From NCBI GenBank assembly GCA_021234155.1, contig JAJEKV010000021.1:18843011-18907010 (forward strand): a stretch of DNA of 64,000 nt, given 5' to 3'. Within the stretch, counting starts at the first letter, position 1, and each line of letters opens with the position of its first letter. Position numbers and translations under genes: made by a program. Positions 10,960-22,405 of this stretch are shown piece after piece. Below the pieces are notes generated by a model that saw nothing but the letters and a program-made list of their open reading frames with translations, did no database searches and was not told where the DNA came from. Origin of the DNA: Isoetes taiwanensis (Eukaryota; Streptophyta; Lycopodiopsida; Isoetales; Isoetaceae).

Positions 10960-11860
10960 TGTAACTTCGTTGGTGGTAGACCAAAGGCTGAAAGATCTTT
11001 GCATACCTTCAAGGATGTCTTTCGGAAGAGTTACGAGGGACCACCACCGTCGTGGGGTGTTGAGCACAAAATTGAGCTTGAACCTAGGGTCAAGCCCATG
11101 GCACGATGCTCCCTACCAATTAAGTCCCCTAGAACTTGAAGAGGTTAAAAATAAGTGAAAGAATTGTTAAGCAAAGGTTTTATGCGACCAAGTAAATCAC
11201 CTTTTGCTCCATGTTGCTCGTTAAGGAAAAAGGCGGTACCATCTTGGGATATGCATCGATTCTTGGGCACTTAACAAAGCAACTGTAAAAAGGATCGATA
11301 TCCTTTACCCCGGGTCGATGATATTCTGGATCATCTTAGGGGTGCCAACTGGTTCACCAAGATAGACCTCTGGAGTGGATATCATCAGATTAAGATTCGG
11401 GAAGGGGACGAACCTAAAACTGCATTCAGAACTCATCAAGGACATTATGAGTTTCTGGTTATGCCGTTTGGGCTTACAAATGCTCCTGCAACATTTATGC
11501 GATTAATGAATCGGGTATTCTCGAGCATTTGGACAAATTTGTAGAGGTCTTTCTAGATGATATTCTCATCTACTCCCAAACTATTGAGGAACATTTTGCT
11601 CACTTGGAGCAAGTTCTTGGATTTTACAAGACACAAACTTTATGCAAAGATCTCCAAATCGATTTCTTTAGACAACAAGTGGCCTATTTGGGGCACATCC
11701 TTTCGACAAAGGTGTGTCACCCGATCCACGCAAAAGGTACAAGTGGTACAGACAATGGCTCCCACCGGAGAGCGTTTGAGATTCTGGCGAGAAGTTTTAA
11801 GGGGTTAGCAGCGTCTACTACCGCAAATTAGTACCCAAATTCTCTAAAGTTGTTGCTCCT
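10960..11860 (+). pseudogene. Reverse transcriptase relic (gypsy)
   Basis: Motifs in order: GVEHKIELEP (about 11,061), a region encoding D-L-x-S-G-Y-H-Q-I-K-I (about 11,365-11,400), [13 protein letters not shown] (about 11,418-11,456), [13 protein letters not shown] (11,461-11,499), and the catalytic box FLDDILIYS (about 11,550-11,576) followed by EEHFAHLEQVL. The two Asp residues of the x-x-D-D box are intact. The domain copies the element RNA into DNA. Frame changes separate the MPFGL and LDD parts and again before RNase H. This is the best preserved part of the element. Confidence 0.85.
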
Positions 11861-11869
11861 CTCACTAAT

Positions 11870-12260
11870 CTTTTGAAAAAAAGATCCGCGATTTTGTGTG
11901 AGGAGAGAGCAGCAAAGAGGCATTTCGGCGCGTGGGACTTGCTAGTAAGCAGTCCTATGCTAAAAGTGCGGATCTGAATCGGGCATTCAAGGTCTATCTT
12001 GGCGGCTTGCGGGCAAGCGTTAGAGGCGATATTGATAGCAAGGTCATGTAGTGGCTTATGAAAGTCGGGGAACTAAGTCTGCGGAAAGGAACTTCATAAA
12101 TCTATGAGCAAAAATTGCTAGCCATTGTGCATCGCGTTAAAGGCGTGGGGCACTACTTGTGTAGTGGGGCGAGCCAAAAGCAGCGCAAGTTTATCGTCTG
12201 TCTGGAGACCATAAACAGTTGAGGTTCTTGCAAAGTCAAGCCGAGATTAGCGAGATAGGC
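11870..12260 (+). pseudogene. RNase H relic (gypsy)
   Basis: Follows the RT directly. Remnants include sequence encoding G-Q-A-L-E-A-I-L near 12,010 and Y-E-Q-K-L-L-A-I-V near 12,105, which match the conserved E-K-E-L-L-A-I-V-type segment of gypsy RNase H. The domain removes the RNA strand after copying. Several stops are present. Confidence 0.55.
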
Positions 12261-12289
12261 TAGGTGGCTAGACTTCCTCCATGAGTTCC

Positions 12290-13140
12290 ATTTCTCCATT
12301 GAGCATACATTTGGCAAAAATAATCCGATTCTTAGATCGTTATCAAGGGTTAAGCATATAAATATCTTAACAACTTTGGCAAGTGATCTTATACAAAGGA
12401 TCAAGGATGCATATCCAGGAGGATCGACAAAGATCTGGCGATGGTCAAGCGATCTTTCAGCGATCTGGCGATGGTGAATGGGAGACATATGAATTGGTAA
12501 AGAGGTTCTACTCTTGGCGAGTTGCAAGATCAAGCCAAGGACTTAGTAAGTCACTATGAGCGGCCCGGAAAGCGTGAGTATGGACTTTATAGTCGCGTTA
12601 CCTAGAAGCGCTAGGCAACATACTCAATTTTGGTAGTAGTGGATCGACTAACCAAGTATACTAAGTTTATAGCATTAAAGGGGAGGCTATGGGACATGGC
12701 GTAGCGATTGCCTATGCAACACATATTCCCAACCGGACTTCCCTTGTCCATTGTAAGTGATGGGACACTAAGTTCACGGGTCATACGGAGAGATCTCATG
12801 AAAGGATTGAGGATCCGATTATACATGAGTAGTGGAAATCATCCGCAGATGGGCGAACAATGGCCCGGTGCATAAACATGATTCTAGAGGATATGTTGTG
12901 AAGTTTGTCTACGAGCGATCTAGGTGGGAAGATTATTTACCCTATCTAGAGTTAAAGCATAATAATAGCCATCATATGGGAATTAGGATGACTCCCTTTG
13001 TGGCTATGATGGAGTCGAAATCAAGGACTTCTTCGGTGTACATAAGTACCTCGGTTGAAGTTGCGGTACACATGCTCCATGATATGGATGCAATCTAGCG
13101 GCAATGCAAGCAAGCTTTCTTGAAAAAGCTCAAGATGGGG
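12290..13140 (+). pseudogene. Integrase relic (gypsy)
   Basis: The core motif VVVDRLTKYTKFIALKG lies near 12,629-12,680, followed by the PTGLPLSIVSD segment (about 12,735-12,765), which carries the second catalytic Asp. The region ending HNNSHHMGIRMTPFVAMM (about 12,958-13,013) corresponds to the post-catalytic part of plant gypsy integrases. The third catalytic residue (Glu) falls in a damaged stretch and was not identified. The enzyme inserts the DNA copy into the chromosome. Confidence 0.7.
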
Positions 13141-13168
13141 CACGCGACGTCTGCTAACTAGCATAGGC

Positions 13169-13625
13169 GTGATATCTCTTATCTTGGAAGGTGATTATGT
13201 TTTCCTACGGGTTATTTATCCTTTGGCACTAAGAATGAACACTTTACGGCCCTTAACTAAAGGTCGGGTGCCCAAACTTACTCCGCTGTATGCTGGACCT
13301 TTTAGGATTACTAAAAGGATCGGGGAAACAATATACGAGTTGAACTTACCACAGGAAGTAGGGATCCATCCTGTGTTTCATGTATGTCAGCTAAAAAGAG
13401 CTATACTGGATACCGCTAATGTGGTTAGTCCGCAATGTATACCGATCGTCTTAAACTCCACTGTAACGCCAGAACGTCTTTTGGATAAAAGAGTTCGGCA
13501 GCTGTGCAATAGAGATGTGGTGGAACATCTGGTTTAGTGGCAAGACCAGTCTCCTGAGGATGCCACCTGGGAGACGGAGGAATTTCTGCAGCAGTTCCCT
13601 CATCTAAAGGATCAACCTCTGGGCA
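13169..13625 (+). pseudogene. Integrase C-terminus with chromodomain-like tail
   Basis: The frame 13,169-13,537 carries a GDYVFLR start, then LTPLYAGPFRITKRIGE, YELNLP and HPVFHVCQLKRA, the conserved integrase C-terminal fold of plant gypsy elements. After an in-frame TAG the same frame continues WQDQSPEDATWE and a FPHLKD-like end, the chromodomain-like tail thought to direct integration to chromatin. One stop separates the halves; otherwise this is an unusually long intact frame for this element. Confidence 0.75.
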
Positions 13626-13631
13626 AGGTCC

Positions 13632-13645
13632 AAAAGGAGGGGAGG
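13632..13645 (+). promoter_or_regulatory. Polypurine tract
   Basis: AAAAGGAGGGGAGG directly upstream of the 3' LTR, the expected site for plus-strand priming. Confidence 0.75.
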
Positions 13646-13647
13646 AA

Positions 13648-14562
13648 TATTCAGGTGCTCCCAAGGGCATAGCGGGAATCGGGCCCTTGGCCGGGCGTCC
13701 ATGAGCAGGGGATCTTGTTGAATGTTGCCGGGCGGTTTTGATTTAATAGGCCATATTGACTATGTCGGTCTATGGTGACGAATCTTGGGATAAGTGGTAA
13801 TAATTGCTAGCGACGAATAATAGATCGCAGGGGCACTAATATTTGGAAATATTAGTGCGGAAGGGGCCTGCGGGGTTTGTAGAGCAAAAAGACCTATATG
13901 GGTGCATGGTTAGCATTATTATATTATTGTTAATGGAACTAGTATGGTTACTAGGGGTAAATGCATTAATATAAAAAGCGCATAAGTTAGCTTCTGTTGT
14001 TAAAATGACTATTAAAAGGACCGCGTGGCATTGAATGGTTGGGTGGGTTCATAAAACCCTGATATATAGCGGATTGGGCGAAATTGTATCGGTAGGCATG
14101 GCAGTCCCAAGAGAGTTAGTGGCAAAGAACTATGATGCGGATCGAATCAAGGAGCTAGGCTGGCGGTTTTGACCATAGTAGGCTGCTAGTGAACTCCGAT
14201 TGGTGGATTATAAAGCACGGAGAAGGAATTGGATGAACTAGCGGAATTGGGTCTGAAGTTAAGAGGAGCCGTTTCTACTGCCAGAGTAACTCATTTGGAT
14301 CAAGACTTAGACCTTAGCAGCCCGAGGTTGTGATTGTGGCTCAGGGCAGATTGATACTACCAAGGGTCGGATTGGGCTTGGGCAGCTGGTTGATATTCAT
14401 CCAGGCAGAGTTCTGGAAGAATCTAGTCTGCTGAGAGTGCTTTACATATAAGCAAGCCAGCGTGATTAGCGAGGGGGATCTGGGATCCAAGGTGTGGGTG
14501 GAAGCTAATCGCCGTTTACCACGCGGGCAAGGATTGTTCATTGGAAAAATTTTGTCGTAACA
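13648..14562 (+). repeat. 3' LTR (gypsy element) with extra 274 bp
   Basis: Partner of 8,173-8,968. It contains about 274 bp (13,897-14,170) absent from the 5' LTR, lying between two copies of a GACC(A/T)TA(G/T) block. It carries a single copy of the head segment that is doubled in the 5' LTR. It ends near TTTTGTCGTAACA. Confidence 0.75.
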
Positions 14563-14579
14563 CCTTTCCAGTCATGACG

Positions 14580-15900
14580 TAGACTATTGACAGTAAAATG
14601 GTCTCAGAAACTATTGATATCATCTGTGTCAAGATTCGGCATTTATCTTTTTTGTGGTTGGTAGAGTAGTTTGTACAATGCTCACCTTTGTATTTCATGT
14701 TGCTTTTCATCTCCAGATTTTTGACGAGAAGCTTAGTTGGCTAGAAAAGGCCTTTGATGTTTTTGTGATCTTATTTGGCATATTGTTTGTTGATAGTTTT
14801 TCAATAGCCGTAACCATGGGTTGATGCCAATTCTATGTAGTATAAGAGCTAAGCCAATTCTGCTCGAGGGTAATCCTATTGGAGTTTAGCGCATTGAGAA
14901 CTCATGGCCAAGTTTGCCAATCATAGCTCCAAAACTATTGTCATATTTAAGCACTTAGGGGACTCATAGCCATCATGCAATATGCCGTGGCAATGTTGGT
15001 ATGCATCATTTAGTTCTCTTTATGTATATAACTATTAACTCATTTCAAGTTCTTTAGATTGTTTAAGTTGCTTTAGGTGTTAAAGTCCATCATTTGAATA
15101 CAAGTTGTGTGAAAAAGTTGAGCACGTATCTGTTGTAAAATTTTACTCATATCAGATTACAATACCCTTTATAAAAGCACAATTTTAGTAGTTTCTTTTT
15201 GTGTATCAGGTAGAATCATTGTATACATTGGTTATATCCTATAATTTTAGATATTGAATATTCATCTTCATTTACATGCATTAACACCACATAAGAAGCT
15301 CTACAGAAGGATTTGTCTTACACGGCCTGTCTTATATACGGCGGGCAGATGTTTGCTATATGTTGTATTGAACAGATGTATATATTTATGGCTTTCATAC
15401 TTGTGCTATGCTTAACAAATAGAAAAATTGCAACCAACTTAAAATATCGTATTACTTAGGGGCTGAAAGATAAAGTAGATAAAACCATGTAATTTGCTGG
15501 AATGATGTTGATCATGAGAAAAATAGATATAACAAAAACTACCATGGCAGAATTCATAATATAGGATAATCTTACATCAGAGGTCCATAACAACACATGC
15601 TCCTACTTATATGCAACCCGTGTAAGTACACTTCCATAATTAAAATGGCAAACTTTGTAATAGCAATCCTATGAACACACGCTCCTACTTATGTGTCCAT
15701 ATAACATGCGTCCATATTTATTCGCGGCAATGCTGGGCACAATTTATAGTAGATAGTTAGAGCATGGAAGTTGCATCATAGGGAAAGAAGGATTTATAGT
15801 GGCCCAGCCTCAAGGGATAATTTGAGGGCTTCCTTTACAAGGTCTTGGAGATGGGATTGAACAACACTCTCATTCATCAAAGCCCACACATCACACATCC
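14580..15900. repeat. Segmental duplication, copy A
   Basis: Direct-repeat partner of 20,802-22,405. Shared blocks in order include GACTATTGACAGTAAAATGG, GCTCACCTTTGTAT, GAGAAGCTTAGTTGG-like sequence, AACCATGGGTTGATG, GTTGGTATGCATCATTTA-like sequence, GGGCTGAAAGATAAAGTAGA, CACACGCTCCTACTTATGTG and ATTTGAGGGCTTCCTT. The copies differ by many point changes and by two larger segments present only in copy B. Copy A starts 18 bp after the gypsy 3' LTR. Confidence 0.8.
15775..15895 (-). pseudogene. Truncated 3' end of the KH-domain gene
   Basis: Corresponds to 22,277-22,400 in copy B, the last about 40 codons of the KH-domain gene. The frame for L-V-K-E-A-L-K-L-S-L is still readable on the minus strand. 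Similarity stops near 15,900, so only the tail of the gene was duplicated, and it cannot encode a KH domain. Confidence 0.6.
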
Positions 15901-18900
15901 AAAATTCCAAGGACCCTTAAATGTATCTCAAGTGGCCAGGAACCAAACTCTACCCTCAAACATATTCCTAACTCTTGTGCCTTGCAAAGAAACATGTGCC
16001 AAAACCATGGATACACATATACTGGCTTCGACGCCAAAAGCGTAAAAGTTAGCTTAAGTATATATGAAACCCCCCACCCCCCCATTCCCATTTATTATCA
16101 AAAATTCAAAACTCATAACCCAATTGATGCTAAATACGTTGGGTAGTTGGGAATGGTATATTCTTGATTTAGATCTATGATGCTTGCAAATGCATTATAT
16201 TATCGAACTTGGATCATTAATATGTTGATACTTAGATCATTGTTGCACTGTTCTGCATCGTTCATTAGGGTTCTTATTAGGGTAATAAGCTTTCTTCGCA
16301 TGATGCCAAACCTGCCAGGAAGATCCGGTCCAATTGTTTTACCAGATGCTACTATACCCAGACCTGCAGCTATGTTTGCAAGCGGTCAAGAGTTTTGTCA
16401 CAAAAAGCCTCTTCTGCATCACTCTAGGAAAGAGGATATTTACATAGAGCAGAATGGGACACATATTTGTGCTAACTCATCAATGTAGAAACCAACAGGG
16501 CATCCTGTTGTGTTGTTCCTTAGATCTTTTCTATTGATTACGCCCGGCGCCATAAAGATAAAGAGGTCCACATTGTTTACCTTAGTTGCCCGTATATAGC
16601 TGACTCTCTGTTTAATATTGCTCTTTATAACTTGGTTAGGTCTTTTAGGCTGATAAAGCTCCTAGTCCTTTAAATTCCGGAAAGCTTCATCGGGTTGTTT
16701 ACAAGCGTGGTTAGTTCGAGAAGAAGAGGTTTTCTTTAGATTCCACCAATGCGCCATGCTTTTCTCTTTGGCGAGCCTCATTTTGATGTGCCCAAGACTA
16801 ATCTCCTTAAATTAGGTAAGATATGGATATTTAAATATCCTGGCTATCATGCTTTCAAAATGTATCCTTGTAGAATTGTAATATGTAGCATTATAACAGG
16901 GGGTTTTTTTTGTATTTTTATACAGTTTTTGCTATGGTTTTCATATGATTTGATGGGCGTATTGTGCGAGGCATACTAATCAGTATATCTAGAGCGCACA
17001 CTGTATTCTCATATTTGAATGCCATATTATCTATGATTTTGCAATGGTTTAGCTTTGAATATTTCTCCATGAAAAAACCATCTATTTTTTAGTCCCACAA
17101 AACACATGCAAGCATCGAGCTCTCTTATTTTAGGGTTTGTGGAAAAGAGGGCATGCTTTAGGGTTCTACAGTTTTTCTTTCTCTGAATTCGAGATCTTCG
17201 TTTTCCGTTTGTTCTATCCTTCTTTCTTAGCATTTTTAATGCTAGCGATTGCTCTGATTTTATCAAGACAGTCCCAGATTAGAACAGATTGGCATTCTCG
17301 CGATCTCAAGCGCTTGGCAGATCTTTCCAGCAAGGAAAAAGCGACATGTCCGTGTGCAGAAAGTGTGTATATAAATTGGACAAATCATATGTCATTTTGT
17401 ATCTTTGCGGGGACGGTTCGGGAAGCAAATGTCGGTTCTAATAAATGAGGATGTGATGGATTCATTTTGCAACACATTTGGGATGCAGACTCGGTCCGGT
17501 GCTTGCAAATCCAGCATGCAATAATGCAATACTGACCCCCAAATCTCTGTCTCAGCATCTTGTGGTTCCGGCCGTATTTCTGGAGATGCTTATTTCCGTC
17601 ATTCAAGGTAAGCCCTTCCTTTTTAGCTTCTTAATCCTTTTTAGTTTCCCTTTTGACCTAATTTCATTTTCCAAACTTTTAAGCCATATCTCTACGATTC
17701 GCCGGGGATGGAAGCGTCCACATTGTAATGCTAAACTTGGGCATCAAATTGAGCAGTGCATTATTAGAAGGGGTTATTCATTTGAGAAAGCACATAATAT
17801 AGAGGTCTTGGAATATTTATGAGGTCATGGTGTGCGGGATATGCTTATCTACTATTCTTGAGCATTACCATGGCTTTGCCAATTTTTCCTCACTTGTTAT
17901 GTTGGATGAGGCTTCACTCTCGCTACATTGTCAAAATGTATATCAAATCTCAGGTGCAATTTGGATCTTCCACATGTTTTGGCTAATTACGTAAGACATG
18001 AAATATCTGACCATATTGCATCGGAGAAAGGAAGCCCCTCTGGTAGCTCTTCTCACTTTTACTCTGCTTATATACTCCATAAAGATTTAACATTGATGTT
18101 TTTTCTTTTCGGTTGCCTCGGGAACTTTTAATCTAAAGGTTTATAGTCTAATGCCAGAAGGTCCTCAAGAACTTTTGTGAAGGTAAGTGTTGCTTTGGAA
18201 TGAGTTTTAGATAGATACTTTGTGAATGCTAACACAATTCGGCATGGCTATTTTCATGCAGCAGGTCAATTTTCTCTGCTTCTGGCTATCTGGAAGTATG
18301 CATTTTGCCCTTTCATTTTAGCTCAATTTTTTGTATTTGGAGCTATGCCTTGGTTCTGAACCATAGCAAAGCTCTTTCTTGGATGGAATATTATCTTTGA
18401 AATGGCTTTCTTTCTTGATAATAGCAATGGCAAATATCCGCACTCTTCATTGTCATGAGCAATAGGCTTTATTCACATGATTTGTTTGTTTTTACGCATT
18501 CAACCCGGGGCATTTCCACGGAAGGTACTTAAGTGCACTTAACTAGGGCCTTTAACCGGCGTTATCTAATTGGGCATTTAACGGGGCATTGCATAACCGG
18601 GTCACGATTTCTCTGCTTGGGCTATTGTTTTTCACGCCTTGTTCTCTATTCTTTCTTTATCCTTTTCCTTCTTTCCTTGTTAATTTGGTCACCACATTGC
18701 ACATTTATTGCATGGAACAAAGCAAAGCTCCCTAAGGCGAAGGGGTCTAGAACCAACCCAACCTTAAACTATTTTGGCGAGTTGATTTTTACGGCTTTAT
18801 ATTGGGCGGTGCGGTTACAACAAGCGTAGTTGAAAAGGTAGTGCCGGTTCAACAAACCGGTTTGTGTTGTGAAGATGAATTTGATCTTGCGGTGTTGAGG

Positions 18901-19480
18901 ATTCAAGGTCCATGGTCCAAGAAGATTAAAGTGTGGCGCTTTGTCTATTTAATTTTAAAACGTGAATATGGTTCCCGTTATCAAACTGTCTGCGATTATG
19001 GCTTATATTTGAGAAGTCTTGTTGAATATTCTGTGTATCTGATCTGAAACTAACAAATATAACTCTAGTCATTATCATATTATCTGTTATTCTTGTATGT
19101 AAAGGGATGACTGCTAGATGCTTGTCAAAATCTCATAACCGATTACCACGCGAAGCCGATTAATCAATTTAGATGAGGAAACAATGGTATTTGGTGGATT
19201 CATTGTAAAGCCTTGAAATATAAATTCTCTTAGAAACATCCCTCGAGTATAGGCTTTGTTGGTGAATTTGCTATACCCTTTGTTCCAGCTGGTTAACCTA
19301 CTAGATTAGTTAATCTTTTCGGTTGAGCCTTTTAATGTTCAAGCTAATGTATTTGAAGAAGTTTCTAAAAGGTGAGCTTCTAAATATTTAAAGGATGGTT
19401 ATCTGTTATTCATAGTATACTTCAAATATTAAATCCTTAGTGCATATTTGCATTCCAAGGTTCGAGATGCAACCCTACAC
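15901..19480. other. No confirmed gene; scattered plus-strand coding-like frames
   Basis: Plus-strand frames at 16,177-16,488 (its second half contains LPGRSGPIVLPDATIPRPA), 17,137-17,448, 17,478-17,822 and 18,802-19,047 have less AT-biased composition than the surrounding DNA. Possible splice sites are present (for example a GTAAGATATGG donor near 16,817 and GTAAGCCC near 17,608). I recognise no family and cannot join the pieces into a gene model. They may be exons or gene fragments. Confidence 0.3.
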
Positions 19481-19528
19481 CATCCTTAAGGCCCCGAAGG
19501 AACCAAAAAAGACCAGTTAACACAAACC

Positions 19529-19905
19529 ATTAACACACAACTAACATTATTAACACAAACCATTGCATTTGACACATTTAAATTAAAATCCCCCTTAAAC
19601 CCCCTTTGGTTTGGGTGCATATTCACACGGGGGGGTTACGTAGGGCAGCGAGAGCCCAAAAAAATTATAATACATGTACAAAATTAACACCATTAAGTAC
19701 ATTCTTTCAAACCTTATAGTATTTTGCAAACTTTAATATATAGTATATAAAAACTTGTACATGCATACCCCACAAACGAGGATCGCTATGTACGGTCCAG
19801 ATCTTGGAATAAAGGGCGAATATGCCCATCCGACAGCTCTCGTTGCCCGGAGTAACCCCCCGTGTGAATATGCACCAAAACCAAAGGGGGTTTAAGGGGG
19901 ATTAT
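19529..19905. mobile_element. Foldback/MITE element, copy 1 (right end truncated)
   Basis: The left inverted arm contains CATTATTAACACAAACCATT, AAATCCCCCTTAAACCCCC and TTTGGTTTGGGTGCATATTC. The right arm repeats the last two blocks inverted at about 19,850-19,905 but stops before the outer about 60 bp. The core (about 19,664-19,806) shares ACATGTACAAAATTAACACC, CCTTATAGTATTTTGCAAAC and ACGAGGATCGCTATGTACGG with copy 2. No transposase is encoded, so it would be non-autonomous. Confidence 0.7.
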
Positions 19906-20314
19906 ACAAAAATGAAATAGCTACCATCAGGTAAGTCTTAATGTCTTTAATTCTTTTGCTTTCTTCCCAAAGTATGCAATTTGTGGTAAGCCGCCCTTGG
20001 TATGCAATGCAGGGAACTGAGACGGAAACAAAATGTGTTTGTGAGAATGTTCAGTTGTGCAATCTTATACGTTTGCAAAGATATAGATGCACGAACATAA
20101 TGGGTTCAAATCCAATATGATAAAGTCGCTACTAATTATATGTGCATTTCTAAATTTCTTTTATAATATCATTATAATTTAAATAACATGTTTATATACA
20201 ATACTTTTTCTAAGGCGTTGAATGTGCATTGCTCTTCAGACTAGCCCAGGCTCAAAATCCTCGGGGTTTTGCTTTGTTGTTAGGGCAAAGGGACCCAATT
20301 TTTTTTTAATATAG

Positions 20315-20763
20315 CAATCAACACATAACTGACATTAGCATTATTAACACAAACCATTGCATACAACGCATTTAAATGAAAATCCCCCGAAAACCCCCTT
20401 TGGTTTGGGTGCATGTTCACACGGGAGGTTGCGTAGGGTAGCAATAGCCCCTAAAAGCTTACAATACATGTACAAAATTAACACCATTAAATACATTCCC
20501 TCAAACCTTATAGTATTTTGCAAACCTCAATATACAATATACAAAATCTTGTACAGCCAAACCCCACAAACGAGGATCGCTATGTACGGTCCATATCAAT
20601 GAATAAAGGAAAAAATATGCTCATTCGGCCTGACTCTTCTTGCCAAACAACCCCCCCCAGTGAATATGCACCCAAGCCAAAGGGGTTTGAGAGGATTGTA
20701 ATTTAAATACACTGGATGCAATGGTTTGTGTTAATAATGTTAAAGTTAGTTATGTGTTGATTG
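20315..20763. mobile_element. Foldback/MITE element, copy 2 (both arms about 115 bp)
   Basis: It starts CAATCAACACATAACT and ends AGTTATGTGTTGATTG, exact inverted complements. The inverted similarity continues for about 115 bp on each side at roughly 80% identity by eye, including GGTTTGTGTTAATAATG opposite CATTATTAACACAAACC. The long arms resemble Mutator-type MITEs, but no convincing target-site duplication was seen, so the superfamily is open. Confidence 0.75.
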
Positions 20764-20801
20764 TTATGTGTTGGTTTGCACTTATACGAAATTATAAAAA
20801 C

Positions 20802-22405
20802 TAGACTATTGACAGTAAAATGGTCTCAGAAACTATTGATTTCATCACAAAAAAACTATTATACTAACGCTAAAACATACTACTGAGGAGAATTATAGTG
20901 GTGGTAGTTGCACTCGGTTCTTGACATCAGGTCGATTCAACGTTTTTATTTTTTGTGGTTTGTAGCGTAGTTTGTGCAATGCTCACCTTTGTATCTCATC
21001 TTTGCTTTTCATCTCGATTTTTGATGAGAAGCTTGGTTGGCTAGAAAAGGCTTTTTACAATGCTTATCTTCTTTAGAGATGGATAGAAAGAATTAGGATG
21101 AGAATGAAAGTGTAGGCGAGGAGCCCCTACCCACGCTTGTACTTCATGGCTAATGTTCTAGTCTTCTTTAATCCTGAACTACTATAGGACAAACTCCTTC
21201 GTTTCAGGATTGAATACTATGTAGAGTACATACTCTTGGGAATTACAATGACATTTGAAGAATTCAAAGAAGCCCCCTCGGAGACTTCCAATCTTGTCCA
21301 ACCAATACTAATAATTTTTGATTAGCCCTAACCATGGGTTGATGTCAATTCTATTAGTATAAGTGCTAAGCCAATTACGCTTCGATGGTAGTCTGTTGGA
21401 GTTTAGCGCGTTGAGAACTCATGCCCAAGTTTGCCGATCATAGCTCCAAAACTATTGTTATATTTAAGCACCTAGGGGACTCATAGCCGTCGTCCAATAT
21501 GTTGTGACAATGTTAGTACACATCATTTACTTTTCTTCATGTATATAACTATTAACTCATTTCAAATTCTTTAGACCATCTAAGTTGCTTTAGGACATCA
21601 CTTGAGTACAAGTTGTTTGGAAAAAGTTGAGCACATGTTTGTTGTAATTTTTCACTCATATCATACAACGCCCTTTATAAAAAGCACGATTCAAGTATTT
21701 TTTTGTATATTTGGTAGAATCATTGTACAAATTGGTTATATCGTATAATTTTGCTTATCGAATATTCAACTTCATTTACATGCATTAACTACACCACATA
21801 AGAAGCTCCACATAAGGATTTGTCTTGCACGGCTGTCTCTTATGTACGAGGGCAGATGTTTGCTATATGTTGTATTGAAGAGATGTACATATTTATGGCT
21901 TTCATATTTGTGGTATACTTAACAAAGGAAAAATTGCAAAAAAAATATCGTATTACCCAGGGCTGAAAGATAAAGTAGATAAAACCATGTAATTGGCGGG
22001 AATGATGCTGACTATAAGGAGAACACAAGGAGACCATAAGGAGAACGACAACCAAAACTACCATGGCAAAATTCATAATATAAGATAATCTTACAAAATG
22101 GCAAATTTCATAATATAGGATAATCTTACATCCATAATTACTATGGTATACTTTATATAATAGTAATCTTACTAACACACGCTCCTACTTATGTGTCTAG
22201 ATAACATGGGTTCCATACTTATGCGTGACAACGACGGGCACACTTTATAGTGGATAGTTAGAGCATGGAAGTTGCATCATAGGGAAAGAAGGGTTGATAG
22301 TGGCCCAGCCCCAAGGGATAATTTGAGGGCTTCCTTAACAAGGTCTTGGAGATGGGATTGAACAACACTCTCCTCTATATTCTTCAAAGCCAACACATCA
22401 CAACA
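20802..22405. repeat. Segmental duplication, copy B
   Basis: Direct-repeat partner of 14,580-15,900. It has extra segments at about 20,848-20,940 and 21,055-21,320 not present in copy A. Its right end runs into the 3' coding part of the KH-domain gene, so the duplicated unit is the 3' flank plus the tail of that gene. TTCATAATATAAGATAATCTTACA occurs twice in near tandem at about 22,070-22,130. Confidence 0.8.

Larger units (their letters stand above)
8173..14562 (+). mobile_element. Decayed full-length Ty3/gypsy LTR retrotransposon
   Basis: Two long direct repeats (8,173-8,968 and about 13,648-14,562) bracket, in order, a tRNA-Met primer site, gag with a zinc knuckle, protease, reverse transcriptase, RNase H, integrase, a chromodomain-like tail and a polypurine tract. 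This is the Ty3/gypsy order with RT before integrase. The terminal V-x-W-Q-D-Q-S-P-E-D-A-T-W-E stretch is typical of plant chromodomain-bearing gypsy lineages. All domains carry stops and frameshifts, and the LTRs differ by many substitutions and indels, so the copy is immobile and probably old. Flanks read ACTTT before the 5' LTR and CCTTT after the 3' LTR, a possible imperfect target duplication. Confidence 0.85.
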
